Of a DNA stretch of 64,000 bases, positions 35,991 through 49,225 are shown in pieces; the first letter of the stretch is position 1, and every line of letters begins with the position of its first letter. The translations under genes were made by a program, and so were the position numbers. Source of the DNA: Polynucleobacter sp. AP-Jannik-300A-C4 (GTDB taxonomy: Bacteria; Pseudomonadota; Gammaproteobacteria; Burkholderiales; Burkholderiaceae); contig NZ_CP061316.1 of NCBI RefSeq assembly GCF_018688335.1, positions 186,001 through 250,000 of the forward strand. Reading direction: 5' to 3'. The notes beneath the pieces are model-generated. The model worked only from the letters and a program-made list of their open reading frames with translations, was not told where the DNA came from and did no database searches.

Positions 35991-37985
35991 ATGTCAAACC
36001 TTCAAATTCGTATGGCAAACGCCATTCGTGCTTTATCCATGGATGCAGTTCAACAAGCCAATTCTGGTCACCCTGGAATGCCTATGGGTATGGCTGATAT
36101 TGCGGTTGGTCTTTGGAATGAGCATTTGCAACATAACCCAACAGATCCACATTGGATGAATCGCGATCGCTTTGTTTTATCAAACGGTCATGGCTCCATG
36201 TTGTTGTATTCCTTACTGCACCTCACGGGTTACGACTTGCCGATGAGCGAGTTAAAAAATTTCCGTCAATTGCATAGTAAAACTGCTGGCCATCCTGAAT
36301 ATGGAATTACGCCTGGAGTAGAAACCACTACCGGACCATTAGGTCAGGGTATTTCAAACGCAGTGGGTATGGCGCTGGCAGAGAAATTATTGGCAGAAGA
36401 ATTTAATCGCCCTGGCCATGACATTGTTGATCACTTCACCTATGTATTTTTAGGTGACGGTTGTTTGATGGAGGGCATCAGTCATGAAGTCTGTTCACTA
36501 GCCGGTACCCTCAAGTTAAGCAAGCTTATTGCACTATGGGATGACAACGGCATTTCGATTGATGGCAAGGTCGTTTCTTGGTTTAACGAAGATACGCCAA
36601 AGCGTTTTGAGGCATACGGTTGGAATGTGATTCGTGATGTGGATGGTCATGATGCAGAGGCTGTATCTACCGCAATCGCTAAAGCGAAGAAGAGTGACAA
36701 ACCAACCTTAATCTGTTGCAAGACAGCGATTGGTCAAGGCTCGCCGAATATGGCTGGCAGTGATAAGGTGCATGGCTCCCCATTAGGCTCAGCTGAAATA
36801 GCGGCAACTCGTGTTGCCTTGAACTGGCCGTATGCTCCGTTCGAAATTCCAAATGATATTTATGAATCCTGGGATTTCAAGAAGCGTGGACAAGCTGCTG
36901 AGCATGAGTGGAATAAAGAATTCCAAGCGTACAAAAATAAATATCCAGAGTTGGCCTCTGAATTACAGCGCCGTATGCAAGGCGACTTATCTCAAGACTT
37001 CTCTAAAACTTTAGATGCTTACTTAAAGACCTGTGAAACCAAAGCAGAAACGATTGCTACTCGCAAAGCAAGTCAGAATGCTATCGAAGCGCTAGCACCA
37101 GCCTTACCAGAATTTATGGGCGGCTCTGCTGACTTAACAGGTTCTAACTTAACTAACTGGTCTGCATGCAAAGCTGTGCGTGCTGACCAATGGGGTAACC
37201 ACATCAACTACGGTGTTCGTGAATTTGGTATGAGCGCCATCATGAACGGTATCGCTTTGCATGGTGGCTACATCCCATTCGGCGGCACCTTCCTAACCTT
37301 CTCGGATTACAGTCGCAATGCCTTGCGCATGGCTGCATTGATGAAGTTGCGCAGCATCTTTGTCTTTACGCATGACTCGATTGGCTTGGGTGAAGATGGC
37401 CCAACACACCAGTCTGTTGAGCACGTAGCAAGCTTGCGCCTTATTCCGAATTTAATGGTTTGGCGCCCATGTGACACCACGGAGAGTGCAGTTGCCTGGG
37501 GGGCAGCCATTGAGCGTAAGCATGGCCCTAGTGCTTTGATCTTCAGTCGTCAAAACTGCCCATTTGTATCGCGCAATAGCCAACAAGTAAAAGATATTGC
37601 ACGTGGTGGATATGTTTTGCGTGACCCCAAGAAATCCAAGATCGATGCAGTGATTATTGCTACGGGATCAGAGATTGCTTTGGCACTACAAACTGCGGAG
37701 CGTTTAGAGGGTGAAGGTTTTGGCATTCGCGTAGTGTCAATCCCATCAACAACGGTATTTGATCAACAAGATGCCGCTTACAAAGCAAAAGTCTTGCCGG
37801 CTGATATTCCACGTATTGCTGTTGAAGCTGGGGTGAGTGATTTCTGGTGGAAGTATGGTTGTGCGGCGGTGCACGGTGTTGATACTTTTGGTGAGTCAGC
37901 GCCAGCGCCAGTGCTTTATGAATATTTTGGCTTGACCGTGGATCAGATCGCTAAAACAGTAAAGCAATGCATTGCCAAGAAATAA
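35991..37985 (+). CDS. tkt: Transketolase
   Basis: Thiamine diphosphate enzyme moving two-carbon units in the pentose phosphate and (if present) Calvin pathways; 664 residues. N-terminal HPGMPMGMA and GHGSMLLY, the TPP/Mg motif [12 protein letters not shown], and the pyrimidine-domain [11 protein letters not shown] and [14 protein letters not shown] are seen. It is followed by gapA after 56 bases, a common sugar-phosphate pairing. Confidence 0.97.
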   Translation: MSNLQIRMANAIRALSMDAVQQANSGHPGMPMGMADIAVGLWNEHLQHNPTDPHWMNRDRFVLSNGHGSMLLYSLLHLTGYDLPMSELKNFRQLHSKTAGHPEYGITPGVETTTGPLGQGISNAVGMALAEKLLAEEFNRPGHDIVDHFTYVFLGDGCLMEGISHEVCSLAGTLKLSKLIALWDDNGISIDGKVVSWFNEDTPKRFEAYGWNVIRDVDGHDAEAVSTAIAKAKKSDKPTLICCKTAIGQGSPNMAGSDKVHGSPLGSAEIAATRVALNWPYAPFEIPNDIYESWDFKKRGQAAEHEWNKEFQAYKNKYPELASELQRRMQGDLSQDFSKTLDAYLKTCETKAETIATRKASQNAIEALAPALPEFMGGSADLTGSNLTNWSACKAVRADQWGNHINYGVREFGMSAIMNGIALHGGYIPFGGTFLTFSDYSRNALRMAALMKLRSIFVFTHDSIGLGEDGPTHQSVEHVASLRLIPNLMVWRPCDTTESAVAWGAAIERKHGPSALIFSRQNCPFVSRNSQQVKDIARGGYVLRDPKKSKIDAVIIATGSEIALALQTAERLEGEGFGIRVVSIPSTTVFDQQDAAYKAKVLPADIPRIAVEAGVSDFWWKYGCAAVHGVDTFGESAPAPVLYEYFGLTVDQIAKTVKQCIAKK

Positions 37986-38041
37986 AAAAGATCAGAAGCA
38001 GAGTATTTATTTAAGAATTCAAAATTAGTAAGGGGAATGGA

Positions 38042-39070
38042 ATGACAATTCGTGTCGCAATTAATGGTTATGGTCGCATTGGTCGCATGGTCTTGCGTGC
38101 CTTTTATGAAGATCAAGTCAATGGCAAGCCAAGACGTGATATCAAAATCGTCGCAATTAACGCGATGGGTGATATCGATATCAATGCACACTTAACGCAA
38201 TATGATTCTGCGCACGGTCGTTTTCCTGCTGAAGTAAAAGTAGATGGTGATTGCATGGTAGTTAATGGCGATCGCATCAAAATGTTTTCGACTCGCAATC
38301 CTTTAGAAACACCTTGGGGTGAGTTGGGAGTGGACTTAGTGCTCGAGTGCTCCGGCAAGTTCACCTCAAAAGAAAAAGCCATGGTGCATATCTCTCAGGG
38401 CGCGAAGAAAGTATTGATCTCTGCTCCCGGTGAAAAAGATGTGGATGCCACAATTGTTTACGGTGTAAATCAGCAAGTGCTTAAACCAAGCGACGTCGTG
38501 GTTTCTAATGCGAGCTGTACGACTAACTGTTTAGCGCCTTTGGTTAAGCCATTGCTGGAAAAAATTGGCATCGAGTCTGGCTTGATGACAACGATCCATG
38601 CATTTACAAACGACCAGGTTCTGACTGACGTGTATCACAAGGATATGCGCCGTGCCCGTTCTGCTGTGAGCAGCATGATTCCAACGAAGACGGGTGCTGC
38701 AAAAGCGGTTGGTTTGGTGTTGCCAGCTTTGGCAGGACGCTTTGATGGTTTTGCAATGCGCGTGCCCGTTATTAACGTTTCTGTCGTGGATTTAACCTTT
38801 GCTGCCAGCCGCGCTACTAGCGTGGACGAAGTGAACTCTATCCTCAAAACAGCGAGCGAGGGCGAATTGAAGGGTATTTTGGGTTTTAATACTTTGCCTT
38901 TGGTATCTATCGATTTCAATCATGATCCACGCCCCAGTATTTATGACGCTTCCCAGACTCGCGTGTCGGCAGACGGCAAGTTGGTCAAAGTCTTGGCTTG
39001 GTACGACAACGAATGGGGCTATTCAGTCCAAATGCTCAATGCTGCTGAAGCATTGATGGCTGTAAGGTAA
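38042..39070 (+). CDS. gapA: Glyceraldehyde-3-phosphate dehydrogenase, type I
   Basis: Oxidises glyceraldehyde-3-phosphate; 342 residues. NAD-binding [14 protein letters not shown] at the N-terminus, catalytic cysteine in [12 protein letters not shown], and WYDNEWGYS at the C-terminus. A GGGGA ribosome binding site lies at 38034-38038. The transcript ends at the long palindrome 39123-39150. Confidence 0.96.
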   Translation: MTIRVAINGYGRIGRMVLRAFYEDQVNGKPRRDIKIVAINAMGDIDINAHLTQYDSAHGRFPAEVKVDGDCMVVNGDRIKMFSTRNPLETPWGELGVDLVLECSGKFTSKEKAMVHISQGAKKVLISAPGEKDVDATIVYGVNQQVLKPSDVVVSNASCTTNCLAPLVKPLLEKIGIESGLMTTIHAFTNDQVLTDVYHKDMRRARSAVSSMIPTKTGAAKAVGLVLPALAGRFDGFAMRVPVINVSVVDLTFAASRATSVDEVNSILKTASEGELKGILGFNTLPLVSIDFNHDPRPSIYDASQTRVSADGKLVKVLAWYDNEWGYSVQMLNAAEALMAVR

Positions 39071-39122
39071 GTAATTGATGGGGTTTTAAGGCTAAAAGAG
39101 CTTAAAATCTTATTTTGTAGTT

Positions 39123-39150
39123 AAAAAAGACCTCAATTGAGGTCTTTTTT
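39123..39150. terminator. Bidirectional terminator between gapA and fur
   Basis: A perfect palindrome: AAAAAAGACCTC (39123-39134) pairs with GAGGTCTTTTTT (39139-39150) around AATT. It has a T run on both strands and serves the convergent gapA and fur. Confidence 0.92.
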
Positions 39151-39175
39151 CATTATCTGTGCTTATCTTCCCAAA

Positions 39176-39634
39176 TTAGGATTTTGGCTTCTTTCGGCAA
39201 TTCTTCTTTTGGCAGTGGCCATACATGGCTAAAGAGTGCTCTTGGAGCTTAAAACCGAGGTTTTTGGCAATATCACGTTGCCTTTTTTCAATGGCCTCAT
39301 CCACAAACTCTTCTACATGCCCGCAATCCAAGCAAACCAAGTGGTCATGGTGCTGGCCCTCATTAAGCTCATAAATAGCTCTTCCGTCACCCTTACTGGA
39401 CTCAAAATGACTGCGGAGTAGGAGTCCTGCTTGTTCAAACTGGGTGAGGACCCGATAAACCGTGGCCAAACCAATTTCTTTGTCTTTCTTGGCTAGGGCC
39501 ATAAAGACATCTTCAGCGCTGAAGTGGGTACCGCTATTTTGATGAAAAAAGTCCAAGATTTTCATGCGTGGACCAGTAGCTTTGAGGCCAATGTCACGCA
39601 AATCCGCTGGAGTTGGGTTTTGGTTCATATTCAT
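39176..39634 (-). CDS. fur: Ferric uptake regulator Fur
   Basis: Iron-responsive repressor, about 152 residues. Winged-helix DNA-binding domain (FSAEDVFMALAKKDKEIGLATVYRVLTQFEQAGLL), metal-binding HHDHLVCLDCGHVEEF, and a second cysteine pair in GHCQKKNCRKK. Start chosen at the ATG at 39634 (MNMNQNPTPADLRDIG); an ATG two codons later is equally possible, and the longer frame to 39679 would run into bamE. Divergent from bamE, the usual fur-bamE arrangement of proteobacteria. Confidence 0.93.
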   Translation of the reverse strand: MNMNQNPTPADLRDIGLKATGPRMKILDFFHQNSGTHFSAEDVFMALAKKDKEIGLATVYRVLTQFEQAGLLLRSHFESSKGDGRAIYELNEGQHHDHLVCLDCGHVEEFVDEAIEKRQRDIAKNLGFKLQEHSLAMYGHCQKKNCRKKPKS

Positions 39635-39677
39635 GGGTTTGGGAGCTAAAATCAATGTCTTAATGATACGGCCTGCC

Positions 39678-40397
39678 ATGCAAAATTGCCTTCAACTGTT
39701 TACCCGTCTATTGAACTCCATTTTTGGGGCTCTTGACCTTGCTCGATCAGGGCTGGTTATTGTTGCTGTGAGTTCAGTAATGATCGCTACAGGCTGCACC
39801 AGCGCCGTTGATGACACGCAACGCGCCTGGATGAATAAAGTCTTTAGACCTTATGTTCCTGATGTGGTGCAAGGCAACTTTATTTCTAGCGAGCAATACG
39901 CCAAGCTCTCAGTGGGCCAAAGTCGCGAACAAGTCCGTCAAATTTTGGGCACACCTTTACTGGCTAGTTATTTCCATGCCAATCGCTGGGACTACGTTTT
40001 TGAATTTAAGCGTGCTGGTCAGCAAATGAGTAAAGAGCGTCGTGTCACTGTATTTTTCGAGGGTGATAAATTAGTGAGGTTCCAAGGCGATGCCTTACCA
40101 ACCGAGGTTGAATTGGTTGCTGAGATTGATGGCTACGCAAAAACCAAGCGCTCATTCTGGGATGTCATGACGGGCTCGAATAAGCCTCCAGTAACTCCGC
40201 CGTTGCAGCAACCTGAGTTGCTAGTGCCAAGCCCAACCAATAATTTGCCGGCTGGGGCGCCAGTACCTGCGGCTCCTGCAAGTAGTTCTTTTTGGGACTT
40301 TTTTAGTTTTTCAAAAAAATCGTCAGATACCCAGCCTGAGCCCCAACCCTTAGGCCCAGGTGCTCTCAATATTCCGCAGGCTACTGAAGCGAAGTAA
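39678..40397 (+). CDS. bamE: Outer membrane protein assembly factor BamE, with long C-terminal extension
   Basis: Lipoprotein of the BAM complex that inserts beta-barrels in the outer membrane. Signal peptide with lipid cysteine C40 (MIATGC); BamE fold at about 53-140 (VVQGNFISSEQYAKLSVGQS, WDYVFEF). The mature part of E. coli BamE is near 95 residues; here about 100 more residues of Pro/Ala/Gln-rich sequence follow, with two SFWD motifs (159-162 and 204-207). The ATG at 39678 is chosen, giving a rather long n-region; the frame extends further upstream into fur. Confidence 0.9.
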   Translation: MQNCLQLFTRLLNSIFGALDLARSGLVIVAVSSVMIATGCTSAVDDTQRAWMNKVFRPYVPDVVQGNFISSEQYAKLSVGQSREQVRQILGTPLLASYFHANRWDYVFEFKRAGQQMSKERRVTVFFEGDKLVRFQGDALPTEVELVAEIDGYAKTKRSFWDVMTGSNKPPVTPPLQQPELLVPSPTNNLPAGAPVPAAPASSSFWDFFSFSKKSSDTQPEPQPLGPGALNIPQATEAK

Positions 40398-40461
40398 AGA
40401 TAAAGTTGTATTGATGTCGAATGATTTTTTCGACAACCTTGAATAAGAAACGAAGATACAA

Positions 40462-41265
40462 ATGATGAAAATCGCAATCGCTGGTGCAACCGGCCGCATG
40501 GGAAAAATGTTGATTGAGGCTGTGCTCAATTGCGCAGATACTGAGCTGGTGGGCGCGCTTGAGCATGAGTCTTGCCCGATGCTGGGTGAAGATGCTGGTG
40601 CGTTCTTGGGTAAAAACACTGGCGTAGCCATTACATCGGATATTGCAAAGGCTTTGACTGGTGCTGAATTCTTAATTGACTTCACACGACCAGAAGGCAC
40701 GATGGCTCACTTAGCTGTGGCGCAAATGACTGGTAGCAAAATGATTATTGGTACTACTGGTTTGAGCTCAGATCAAATTGATAGTCTGAAAAAAGCTTCT
40801 GCCAATTTAGCTATCGTATTTGCGCCAAATATGAGTGTGGGTGTCAATGCGACATTTAAGTTGCTAGAGATTGCTGCCAAGATGTTGAACGAGGGTTACG
40901 ACATTGAAATCGTTGAAGCGCACCATCGCCATAAGGTAGATGCCCCTTCAGGTACTGCACTGCGAATGGGTGAAGTGATTGCAGATGCGCTTGGTGAGAA
41001 ATTAGATGATGTGGCTGTGTATGCTCGCGAAGGCCATACCGGCGAGCGCAAAGCTGGCTCAATTGGTTTTGCCACTATTCGTGGTGGAGATATTGTGGGT
41101 GATCACACTGTCTTATTTGCAGGCGAGGGCGAGCGCATTGAGATTAGCCATAAGTCTTCTAGCCGCCAATCTTATGCGCAAGGTTCATTGCGTGCCGCAC
41201 GTTTCTTGCAGGATCAGAATTCCGGCTTATATGACATGCAAGATGTTCTTGGCCTGCGTAAGTAA
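40462..41265 (+). CDS. dapB: 4-hydroxy-tetrahydrodipicolinate reductase
   Basis: Lysine/diaminopimelate synthesis. 267 residues: nucleotide loop [26 protein letters not shown], and the catalytic [20 protein letters not shown] signature. It opens the run dapB-leuS-lptE-holA-proA and follows bamE by 64 bases, a conserved betaproteobacterial order. Confidence 0.96.
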   Translation: MMKIAIAGATGRMGKMLIEAVLNCADTELVGALEHESCPMLGEDAGAFLGKNTGVAITSDIAKALTGAEFLIDFTRPEGTMAHLAVAQMTGSKMIIGTTGLSSDQIDSLKKASANLAIVFAPNMSVGVNATFKLLEIAAKMLNEGYDIEIVEAHHRHKVDAPSGTALRMGEVIADALGEKLDDVAVYAREGHTGERKAGSIGFATIRGGDIVGDHTVLFAGEGERIEISHKSSSRQSYAQGSLRAARFLQDQNSGLYDMQDVLGLRK

Positions 41266-41315
41266 AAAAACAAGTAAGTTGAGTAAATCAGAATAGAAGA
41301 AAAGAGTTGTATTGA

Positions 41316-43988
<2,673 letters not shown>

Positions 43989-44023
43989 ATACTTGCAAAT
44001 TACTTTGAATAGAAACTAAACAC

Positions 44024-44551
44024 ATGCGCGTAAATCAACTTCGACGTACTCTGCTTGGGTTTCTCGCTCTAGCTCCAGTCAGCGGACTGATCGCCTGTGG
44101 CTACCGCTTACGTGGCATGGTGGATTTGCCCTACAAAGTCATCGCGATTACTGGTAGCCCATCACCCCTTCTTAGAACGGATCTACAGACAGCTATCTTG
44201 ACTGGTACTGATGCAAAGGTGGCCATCAATCCCAAAGATGCTGACCTTACTTTAGAAATCACGAGCGATTTGAATGGTCGTGAGATCTTGGCATACAACT
44301 CCAATGGTCAGGTCTCTGCCTATCGCTTAAACATTCGTGTTGGGTTTAGAGCCTATGACAATACTGGAGCAGATGTCGTACCTGAAGCTGAGATCTACAT
44401 GACGCGAGATATGGACTTCTCGGTATCGACTGTTTTGGCGACCGATGTCCAAATGCAACAATTTCTGTCTTTGATGCGTCGAGATCTTGCTGTGCAAATT
44501 CTGCGTCGTGTTGCTGCAACTGCCCGAGTTCCACGGCCTAAAAGTTTTTAA
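44024..44551 (+). CDS. lptE: LPS-assembly lipoprotein LptE
   Basis: Outer membrane partner of LptD in lipopolysaccharide export. 175 residues with a signal segment ending LIACGYRLRG (lipid cysteine about residue 25) and the LptE pattern of GYRLRG then Y-rich strands (YNSNGQVSAYRLNIRVGF) and QMQQFLSLMRRDLAVQILRR. Position between leuS and holA is the universal lptE place. Confidence 0.93.
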   Translation: MRVNQLRRTLLGFLALAPVSGLIACGYRLRGMVDLPYKVIAITGSPSPLLRTDLQTAILTGTDAKVAINPKDADLTLEITSDLNGREILAYNSNGQVSAYRLNIRVGFRAYDNTGADVVPEAEIYMTRDMDFSVSTVLATDVQMQQFLSLMRRDLAVQILRRVAATARVPRPKSF

Positions 44552-44570
44552 AGAATGACGATCCAATCGC

Positions 44571-45632
44571 ATGGTTAAGAGCGATGCCCTACAGGTTCAC
44601 TTGAAGTCGCTGAATTCAGCCGCTTCATTAAAGCCCCTGTACATATTTAGTGGTGATGAGCCTCTCCTCATGATGGAGGCGATGGATCAATTACGTGCCA
44701 CTGCGAAAAAAATGGGTTACACCGACCGTGAAGTTTTATTGCAAGAGCGCGGGTTTGATTGGAGCGCCTTATTAAGTGCGGGCCAAACTATGTCTTTGTT
44801 TGGAGACAAGCGCTGGGTTGAGTTACGCATACCAACAGGTAAGCCTGGCCGTGATGGTGCTGATGCGCTTAAACAGTTCTCTGCCCAAATCGAGTCTCAG
44901 CCAGTTGGACCCGAGGGGCCGGATACGATTTTTTGCATCATCCTACCTAAATTGGATGGTAAGACTAAAACCTCTGCTTGGTTTACTGCTTTGGATGAAG
45001 CAGGTATGGCGATTCAGTTGGATTCCTTGGATCGCACGCAATTGCCGCAATGGATTGCGGGACGACTCAAGAAGCAGGGTCAAGAAGTGCAGTCAGGTCC
45101 AGATGGACAGCGCGCTTTAGCTTTCATTGCTGAGCAAGTAGAAGGAAACCTGATTGCTGCCCATCAAGAAATTCAAAAGCTAGGTTTATTGCATCCTGCA
45201 GGCGTATTAACTGAGGACCAAATTAGGTCAGCTATTTTGAAAGTGGCTCGCTATAACGTTTTTGAACTAACTGAAGCGATGTTGGCTGGTGATCTGCCTC
45301 GACTCAATCGTATGTTAGATGGCCTCAAGGGTGAGGGTGAGCCTTTGGTCTTGATTCTATGGAGCGTAACGGAAGAGCTTCGGATACTATCGAAACTGAA
45401 GGCAGCAAGTGATGCTGGGGAGTCTGTGCAGAACTTAATGCGTGCTAACCGCATTTGGGGTAATAAAGAGCGTTTATATCCTCAGGCTTTAAAGCGGGTA
45501 CAGCCCTTAAGGTTGCGCAGAGCAATGCAGCTAGCTGCAGGTTTAGATCGTCAGGCTAAAGGATTGCATGCGGCGGAATTACCAGCAGATCCTTGGGATG
45601 GTTTGCGTTTAGTGGGAAATCTATTGCGCTAG
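44571..45632 (+). CDS. holA: DNA polymerase III subunit delta
   Basis: Clamp-loader subunit that opens the beta ring. 353 residues: LKPLYIFSGDEPLLMMEAMDQLR at the N-terminus, the AAA+ like core and helical collar with GEGEPLVLILWSVTEELRIL. It has no Walker A, as expected for delta. Follows lptE by 19 bases. Confidence 0.93.
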   Translation: MVKSDALQVHLKSLNSAASLKPLYIFSGDEPLLMMEAMDQLRATAKKMGYTDREVLLQERGFDWSALLSAGQTMSLFGDKRWVELRIPTGKPGRDGADALKQFSAQIESQPVGPEGPDTIFCIILPKLDGKTKTSAWFTALDEAGMAIQLDSLDRTQLPQWIAGRLKKQGQEVQSGPDGQRALAFIAEQVEGNLIAAHQEIQKLGLLHPAGVLTEDQIRSAILKVARYNVFELTEAMLAGDLPRLNRMLDGLKGEGEPLVLILWSVTEELRILSKLKAASDAGESVQNLMRANRIWGNKERLYPQALKRVQPLRLRRAMQLAAGLDRQAKGLHAAELPADPWDGLRLVGNLLR

Positions 45633-45665
45633 ATACATCAATATTAATTTTGACATAGTAAATAT

Positions 45666-46952
45666 ATGAGTAATTCAACAAATACCATTCAGCAAATGAT
45701 GCAAGATATTGGCCGACGTGCTCGTCAGGCATCACGCGCAATGGCGCGGGCATCTAGCGAACAGAAAAATAAAGCCTTATTGCATATCGCCAAGTTGGTT
45801 CGTGAGCGTTCTGAAGAAATTTTGCGAGTTAATGCGCTTGATGTTGCTCGCGCAAAAACCAATGGGCAAGACGCCGCCTTTATTGACCGCCTCACCATGA
45901 CTCCCAAGACGATTGAGTCTATGGCATTGGGTTTAGAGCAAATTGTTTCTTTGGAAGATCCGATTGGAAAAATAACGCCATTGCAAAAACAGGCCTCTGG
46001 TATTGAACTCGGTCAGATGCGTGTTCCACTCGGTGTGATTGGCATTATTTATGAGTCTCGTCCAAATGTGACAATTGATGCCGCAGCGCTTTGCTTAAAG
46101 TCAGGTAATGCGGTGATTTTGCGTGGTGGCTCAGAGGCGATTGACTCAAATGCCTTATTGGCGCAATTGATTCAAGAAGGTTTGGATGCAGCTAATTTGC
46201 CAATGGATGCAGTTCAAGTTGTGACCACTACAGATCGCGCTGCTGTTGGCGAAATGATCACCATGACCGAATACATCGATGTGATCGTGCCACGCGGTGG
46301 CAAGAGTTTGATCGCCCGATTGATGGCAGAAGCACGCGTACCAATGATTAAACATTTGGATGGCATCTGCCATACCTATATTGATGCTGACGCAGATATC
46401 GCGATGGCGATTAAGGTTTGCGATAACGCCAAGACCCAACGCTATGCGCCTTGTAATGCGATGGAAACACTCCTGGTCAACAAGAATATTGCGCCGCAAG
46501 TTTTGCCAGCTCTTTGTAAGATTTACCAAGACAAGGGTGTGGAATTACGTGTTGATGACCAAACCCGAAATACGCTTGAGGCGGCTGGTTTTAGAGGCTT
46601 AGTCAATGCCACTGAAGAAGATTGGCAGACAGAATATTTAGCGCCGATTTTGTCGATTAAGACGGTTGCGGATATGGATGAGGCAATGGGTCATATTGAG
46701 CAATATGGCAGTAAACATACTGATGCCATCATTACTAACAATCAGGCTCAAGCGAATCGTTTTTTGCGTGAGGTTGATAGTGCCAGTGTAATGGTCAATG
46801 CCAGCACGCGTTTTGCCGATGGCTTTGAATATGGCCTTGGCGCAGAGATCGGCATTTCTAACGACAAACTACATGCCCGCGGCCCTGTTGGCTTAGATGG
46901 TTTGACTTCCCTCAAATATATCGTCATGGGTCATGGCGAAATTCGTACTTAA
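45666..46952 (+). CDS. proA: Gamma-glutamyl phosphate reductase
   Basis: Second proline-synthesis enzyme; reduces the product of ProB. 428 residues, aldehyde dehydrogenase fold. The catalytic cysteine lies in [40 protein letters not shown] is the C-terminal signature. It is separated by 41 kb from proB, unlike the E. coli proBA operon. Confidence 0.96.
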   Translation: MSNSTNTIQQMMQDIGRRARQASRAMARASSEQKNKALLHIAKLVRERSEEILRVNALDVARAKTNGQDAAFIDRLTMTPKTIESMALGLEQIVSLEDPIGKITPLQKQASGIELGQMRVPLGVIGIIYESRPNVTIDAAALCLKSGNAVILRGGSEAIDSNALLAQLIQEGLDAANLPMDAVQVVTTTDRAAVGEMITMTEYIDVIVPRGGKSLIARLMAEARVPMIKHLDGICHTYIDADADIAMAIKVCDNAKTQRYAPCNAMETLLVNKNIAPQVLPALCKIYQDKGVELRVDDQTRNTLEAAGFRGLVNATEEDWQTEYLAPILSIKTVADMDEAMGHIEQYGSKHTDAIITNNQAQANRFLREVDSASVMVNASTRFADGFEYGLGAEIGISNDKLHARGPVGLDGLTSLKYIVMGHGEIRT

Positions 46953-47014
46953 ATGCGTACTTAATCAATCCCGATTCAAGAACGATAAAAAATACCTAAC
47001 GGAGACTATTCATT

Positions 47015-47440
47015 ATGGGTAATGCATATTTATGGACTAAGACACTTCACATTGTCTTAATTGCCTCTTGGTTTGCAGGTTTGTTTTATCTCCCACGTAT
47101 TTTTGTGAACCTGGCGGATGAGAAAAATCCTGAAGTCTATGCACGTCTTCTCGGCATGGCTGATCGTCTGTTTCGTTTTATGACCATTTTGGCAGTACCT
47201 GCAGTCTTGTTGGGCCTGACACTTTGGCTGCATTTTAAGATTGGTGCCGGTGAGGTTTGGATGCATGCCAAATTTTTCTTTGTTATCTTAGTTATTGGTT
47301 ACCACCATGCTTGTTGGGGCTTGCTCAAAAAGTTCCGTAATGGTGTTAATGCCCGCTCTGGAGTTTGGTATCGCTGGTTTAATGAAGTGCCTGTGATCCT
47401 TTTATTGATCGTGACAGCCTTAGTCGTGATCAAGCCTTAA
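47015..47440 (+). CDS. hemJ: HemJ-type protoporphyrinogen oxidase (CopD-like membrane protein)
   Basis: A four-helix inner membrane protein of 141 residues that oxidises protoporphyrinogen IX in heme synthesis. The HemJ signatures are LWTKTLHIVLIASWFAGLFY with H12 followed by LPR, and MHAKFFFVILVIGYHHAC with K86. A GGAG site is at 47001-47004. Fits with hemL encoded 2 kb downstream. Confidence 0.85.
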   Translation: MGNAYLWTKTLHIVLIASWFAGLFYLPRIFVNLADEKNPEVYARLLGMADRLFRFMTILAVPAVLLGLTLWLHFKIGAGEVWMHAKFFFVILVIGYHHACWGLLKKFRNGVNARSGVWYRWFNEVPVILLLIVTALVVIKP

Positions 47441-47510
47441 TGCTGACACCTAAGTAATTGTTTAATTGTTTTGATAATTTTTTACTTCACCTTTTTAGAT
47501 TGCTAGCTCC

Positions 47511-48977
47511 ATGAGATTTTTTGTTGTTTGTCCAGGTGGACTGGAAGTGCCTCTTGCACAAGAGCTAGCAAGTATTGCGCAGCGCCCTGACTGCAAGGCT
47601 CTGGGCGCTTGGGTGATTGATCCAACACCAACTAGCCCTACAGGTGGTGTAGGTTTAGCTGCGCCTATTTCTGCTGCAATGGCTTTGAACCTGCATTCAC
47701 GTATTGCAAGCCGAGTCCTACTGCAAATGGCTGAATCGCCATATCGCCAAGAGGAAGATCTCTATAAATTAGCTAGCGGTTTGGCATGGGAGGAGTGGTT
47801 TTCTTCTAAGCAAACCCTTCGAGTAGATGTGACTGCGCATCGCTCTCCACTTAAGAGTCTGAATTTCGCAACTCTGAAGATCAAGGATGCGATTGTGGAT
47901 CGCCTGCGTGATGTCACTGGTGATCGCCCAAGCATTGATACTGCGTTTCCGGATGTGCGTGTGCAGGCCCATCTAACGGCCACTCATGCCACGATCTATT
48001 TGGATACTTCTGGCGAGGCCTTATTTAAACGTGGCTGGCGCGATGAAAAAGGTGATGCGCCTTTAAAAGAAAATCTTGCAGCAGGAATTTTGTCGATTAC
48101 CGGCTGGAAACCCGCTCAAACCTTATTTGACCCGATGTGCGGTAGTGGCACCTTTTTGATCGAAGCTGCACAAATGGCTTTGGCTGTTCCGCCGGGAGCT
48201 ATTCGGGCAGGGATGTATGGTGACGATGCGAAGCCAAGTCGCTTGGCCTATCGTCCATTAGTGACTTCAGCCCATGGCTTTGGTTTTCAAAGACTCAAGC
48301 CTTTTAACGAAGCTGCTGAACAAAAGCGCTGGATCTCTCTGAAAGACGCTGCACACGCAGAGATGATGGAAAAGCGTAAGCAGTTCCCGGATTCAGAATC
48401 TTTAGTTATTAGCGGTGGCGATATTAATGAGCGTCTGGTGGCAATGTTTAAAGGTAATTGGCAGCGTGCGCAGTTACCTGGCTTACCAGTGACTCGCCAG
48501 ATTGACGCCTTGGCTAGCAAACCACCATCGAATGTTAAAGAGGGTGTCATGCTCTTGAACCCTCCATATGGTGAGCGCTTAGTCATCAAAGGTGGGCGAG
48601 GTCAGGATCGTGCTGCAGGCGGTGATATGGAGCGTGACTCCTATGAGCAAGCTGAAGAGCCAGAAGATCGCTACGCCTTTAATTTGGAAACAGGTCGTCA
48701 GAGCGCTAAACGTTCGAGCCGCGAGTCTCTCAAAAAGTTGCAAGCTCAAGAAGAGCAAGACCCCAAATTTGTCGAGTTCTTGAGACAATTTGGTCAGCAC
48801 CTTAAGGATGCTTTTGGTGGTTGGAATGTCTTTGTACTCACAGCGGACATGGCCTTACCAGGGCAGTTGCGTATTAAGGAATCCAAGCGCACTCCTTTAT
48901 TTAATGGTCCGTTGGAGTGCAGGCTGTTTAAGTTTGAGATGCATCAAAAACGCGATGCAGTAGCAGATTTAAAATAA
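47511..48977 (+). CDS. rlmL: THUMP-domain 23S rRNA guanine-N2 methyltransferase (RlmL N-terminal half type)
   Basis: 488 residues: N-terminal ferredoxin-like/THUMP RNA-binding part (about 1-170), then a Rossmann methyltransferase with FDPMCGSGTFLIEAAQMAL and the catalytic LLNPPYGERL. It lacks the second (RlmK-like) methyltransferase domain of E. coli RlmKL. About 55 charged residues are inserted right after NPPYGER (GGRGQDRAAGGDMERDS and on). Symbol by homology; the target base is not proven. Confidence 0.82.
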   Translation: MRFFVVCPGGLEVPLAQELASIAQRPDCKALGAWVIDPTPTSPTGGVGLAAPISAAMALNLHSRIASRVLLQMAESPYRQEEDLYKLASGLAWEEWFSSKQTLRVDVTAHRSPLKSLNFATLKIKDAIVDRLRDVTGDRPSIDTAFPDVRVQAHLTATHATIYLDTSGEALFKRGWRDEKGDAPLKENLAAGILSITGWKPAQTLFDPMCGSGTFLIEAAQMALAVPPGAIRAGMYGDDAKPSRLAYRPLVTSAHGFGFQRLKPFNEAAEQKRWISLKDAAHAEMMEKRKQFPDSESLVISGGDINERLVAMFKGNWQRAQLPGLPVTRQIDALASKPPSNVKEGVMLLNPPYGERLVIKGGRGQDRAAGGDMERDSYEQAEEPEDRYAFNLETGRQSAKRSSRESLKKLQAQEEQDPKFVEFLRQFGQHLKDAFGGWNVFVLTADMALPGQLRIKESKRTPLFNGPLECRLFKFEMHQKRDAVADLK

Positions 48978-49000
48978 AGATATCTACAAGGAAGACGGCG

Positions 49001-49171
49001 ATGGAATTTAAAACATACATGTGTTTAATTTGCGGTTGGGTTTACGACGAAGCCGCTGGTTTGCCTGAAGAGGGTATTGCACCAGGAACGCTTTGGAAAG
49101 ACGTCCCTATGAACTGGACTTGTCCTGAGTGCGGCGCACGTAAAGAAGACTTTGAAATGATGGCGATCTAA
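49001..49171 (+). CDS. rubA: Rubredoxin
   Basis: A 56-residue protein too short for a 60-residue cut-off. It has the two iron-binding pairs YMCLICGWVYDEAAG (C8, C11) and WTCPECGARKEDFEMM (C41, C44), the complete rubredoxin fold for one-electron transfer. Its length and the PEEGIAPGTLWKDVP middle segment match the family. AAGGA at 48988-48992 is a good ribosome binding site. It lies between rlmL and hemL, as I recall from other betaproteobacteria. The electron partner is not identifiable here. Confidence 0.95.
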   Translation: MEFKTYMCLICGWVYDEAAGLPEEGIAPGTLWKDVPMNWTCPECGARKEDFEMMAI

Positions 49172-49225
49172 TCGCCCTGAATTAATCAATTACTAAAAAT
49201 ACTTTAGCGAAAGCAGGACAGCATC

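Noticed and set aside
39564..39677. Upstream extension of the bamE frame
   Set aside because: It is antisense to the first codons of fur, and the lipoprotein signal fits the ATG at 39678.
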